Below, in pieces: positions 62,329-64,000 of a stretch of DNA of 64,000 nucleotides (the first letter of the stretch is position 1; every line of letters begins with the position of its first letter). This stretch comes from CAVRAW01 sp963716135 (lineage in GTDB: Bacteria > Planctomycetota > Planctomycetia > Pirellulales > JADZDJ01). Made by a program: the position numbers and the translations under genes. Where the stretch lies: NCBI GenBank assembly GCA_963716135.1, contig OY970289.1:2542001-2606000 (forward strand). The letters are read 5' to 3'. Under the pieces are notes generated by a model. The model was not told where the DNA came from, did no database searches, and worked only from the letters and a program-made list of their open reading frames with translations.

Positions 62329-62796
62329 ATGGACCGCAAAGTCATCGAAGCTTACGCCGCCGAGGCGCCGGAATTGGCCAAGTCGATTGCCGGGTTGTCG
62401 CGCCAGCAGATGTTGGCTTTTCCGGTGCCGGGGACTTGGAGCATCCAGCAGATCGTGCTGCACGTCGTGGATACCGATTTGGTGATCGCCGATCGGATGA
62501 AGCGGGTGATCGCGGAAGATAATCCCACGCTGTTGGGCTTCGATCAGGCGAAATTCACCGCGAGGCTGCATTATGAAGAGCAGGATGCGGCGCTGGTGTG
62601 CGAACTGTTTGCGAAAAATCGGCAGGCGATGGCGGCGCTGTTGCGGCTATTGAAGGATGAGGATTTCCAGCGTGCCGGAACACACAGCCAGCGCGGACGG
62701 ATGACGCTGGGGGAGATAGTGCCGTTCGCCTCGTGGCACTTTCAGCATCACATGAAGTTTTTGCGCGAGAAGCGCGAGATGGTGCAGCAGCGCTAA
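62329..62796 (+). CDS. DinB-family protein (YfiT-like)
   Basis: The 155-residue helical protein has the metal-binding histidines of the DinB/YfiT family: SIQQIVLHVVDTDLVIADRM (about 38-57) with His at about 45 and IVPFASWHFQHHMKFLREKREMV (about 130-152) with H-F-x-H-H. The ATG at 62329 was selected over 62269 because the family fold begins there (MDRKVIEAYAAEAPELAKSI). Family members include metal-dependent hydrolases and thiol transferases; the reaction here is open. It converges on polX. Confidence 0.78.
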   Translation: MDRKVIEAYAAEAPELAKSIAGLSRQQMLAFPVPGTWSIQQIVLHVVDTDLVIADRMKRVIAEDNPTLLGFDQAKFTARLHYEEQDAALVCELFAKNRQAMAALLRLLKDEDFQRAGTHSQRGRMTLGEIVPFASWHFQHHMKFLREKREMVQQR

Positions 62797-62802
62797 GGCG
62801 AT

Positions 62803-64000
62803 CTATTTTCGCCCGAGCAGCTTTTTTACTTCGGCCCAAGGTCGGGTGTTGGCGACGTCGGCTTTGGTGAGGCCGCCGCGGCGGGCTTGCAGGATGCCGT
62901 AGCGCATGGCGGCCAGGCCGGTGATGCTGTGGGCATCGGTGGAGATGACAATCGGAATCCCGCGCTCTCGGCAAGCGGCGCAAGCAATATCGTCTAAATC
63001 CAGCCGCGCCGGATTGCTGTTGAGCTCCAGGATTTTGTGGTGCTTTTTGGCGGCATCGTAGACCGCTTCAAGATCGACGTCGTACGCTTTGCGGCGATTG
63101 ATCAGGCGGCCTGTGGGATGGGCGATGGCGCACACGTTGGGATTGGCCAGGGCGTCGACGATGCGCTTCGTGATTTGTTGACGAGGCTGTTTTTGGCCGA
63201 AGTGGACGCTGGCCACCACCCAATCGGCTTCGCTCAGGCAATCGTCGTCGATGTCCAGCGGGCCTTTTTCGAGAATATCGACCTCGACGCCTTTGAGCAC
63301 CTTGAAGCCGCGGAGCTTCGCGTTCAGCTTGTCGATTTGTTCCCACTGGCGGCGCAAACGATCGGGGGTCAGGCCGTTGGCCACCGAAACGCGCGGGGAA
63401 TGGTCGGTGATGGCGACGTATTTCAAACCTTTCGCTCGGGCGGCGGCCACCATTTCCTCCAGCGTCGCCTTGCCGTCGCTTTCGGTGGTGTGCATGTGCA
63501 GATCGCCTTGCATGTCCGATAGTTCGACGAGCTTGGGAAGTTTGCCTTCGGCGACCCAGCGGAATTCCCACCGGTCTTCGCGCAGCTCGGGGGGAATCCA
63601 GGGCAAGTCGAGCGTGCCGTAAACTTCTTTTTCCGTGCGCCCGGCGACGTACTTCTCTTCGCCTTTCTTGATTCCTTTGCCGGCGACTTGGAATACGCCG
63701 TATTCGTTGATTTTCAGGCCGCGATCTTTGGCCATTCCTCGCAGCACCACGTTGTGTGCCTTGGAGCCGGTGAAATAAACCAGCGCGGCGCCGTAGGCAT
63801 TCTTCTCGACGATGCGCAGGTCGATTTGCAGGCCGATGCCCAGGCGGATCGACATTTTGGTGGGGCCGCGCCGAGCACGGCAGCCAGCCCGTCGAATTGG
63901 GCAAAGCGGTCCATCACCTCCTTGGCGTTTTTGCTTTCAACCACCGCGTCCAGATCGCCGATGGTTTCGCGGCCGCGGCGGTAGCTGCCGGCCATGTCGA
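62803..64000 (-). CDS. polX: DNA polymerase X with PHP domain (partial, frameshifted)
   Basis: The gene runs off the right end. The upstream part (to about 63865) shows the Pol X active-site block AGSYRRGRETIGDLDAVV, with the catalytic aspartates in GDLDAV. After a shift near 63865 it continues as SIRLGIGLQIDLRIVEKNAYGAALVYFTGSKAHNVVLRGMA. The PHP domain follows: GDLHMHTTESDGKATLEEMV, ITDHSPR, VLKGVEVDIL, VASVHFGQ, CAIAHPTGRL and ISTDAHSITGL, holding the metal-binding His/Asp residues of a 3'-5' exonuclease. Bacterial PolX acts in base-excision and gap repair. The N-terminus is missing from the window. Confidence 0.9.

Overview
The window reads as a G+C-rich chromosome segment from a planctomycete, most likely of the Pirellulales type. 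The marker families are a DUF1549/DUF1553 gene beside a DUF1501 gene, a DUF1207 outer-membrane protein, a YTV-like cysteine-rich repeat protein, a PEP-CTERM phosphoesterase, a SufU/SufS pair, a TPR-CHAT protein and an S1 protein with a long charged N-terminus. This placement rests on family content; no 16S rRNA or other phylogenetic marker was analysed. At least 19 single- or double-base frameshifts interrupt 12 otherwise well-conserved genes, several of them in short homopolymer or GCGC runs. That pattern fits a draft or metagenome assembly with uncorrected indels better than true gene decay.

Layout. 0.1-6 kb: envelope and small accessory genes (GT2-like protein, phospholipid-type methyltransferase, DUF1207, thiamine-binding protein, flavin reductase, GNAT, HicBA toxin-antitoxin). 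6-9.5 kb: a two-component system and a TPR secreted protein. 9.7-14.6 kb: central metabolism (class I aldolase, transaldolase, uracil phosphoribosyltransferase, hydroxyacid dehydrogenase), interrupted by a four-helix-bundle gene. 15-24 kb: YTV-like protein, APC-UspA transporter, BRCT-MerR-TPR protein, TPR-CHAT protein. 24-31 kb: lipoprotein, small membrane protein, CelD-like acyltransferase, DUF1549/DUF1501 pair, PEP-CTERM phosphoesterase. 31-36 kb: SufS/SufU, di-haem cytochrome, SixA, RNase HII-like protein. 36-41 kb: TauE-like exporter, MscS-like channel, ECF sigma factor with a coupled small protein, ribosomal S1, tRNA-Arg. 41-48 kb: ScpB, a histidine phosphatase lacking its histidines, AccD, phosphoglucomutase, PH-domain protein, NtrC-type regulator. 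48-54.5 kb: RpiB and the complete 2-oxoglutarate dehydrogenase complex (sucA-sucB-lpdA). 54.6-64 kb: a DUF58/VWA cluster, methyltransferase, radical SAM protein, ilvC/ilvN, DinB protein and PolX.

The most unusual feature is not a gene. At least 15 gene boundaries carry arrays of a 7- or 8-nucleotide unit. The unit differs between loci but its length never does, and the arrays usually lie within a few bases of a stop or start codon. Eight loci consist of two arms in inverted orientation, so the transcript would fold into a long hairpin. At one locus (10803-11290) the arms do not enclose a short spacer but a four-helix-bundle (23S-rRNA-intervening-sequence type) gene, inserted exactly between the aldolase stop and the transaldolase start. 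Two gene-free hairpins in the sucA-sucB-lpdA operon use the same 8-mer. I infer a family of small dispersed elements in which the four-helix-bundle form may be the complete member and the gene-free palindromes derivatives. Several separate palindromic repeat families (3.8, 8.0, 16.5, 28.3, 39.1, 45.8 and 48.0 kb) occur as well.
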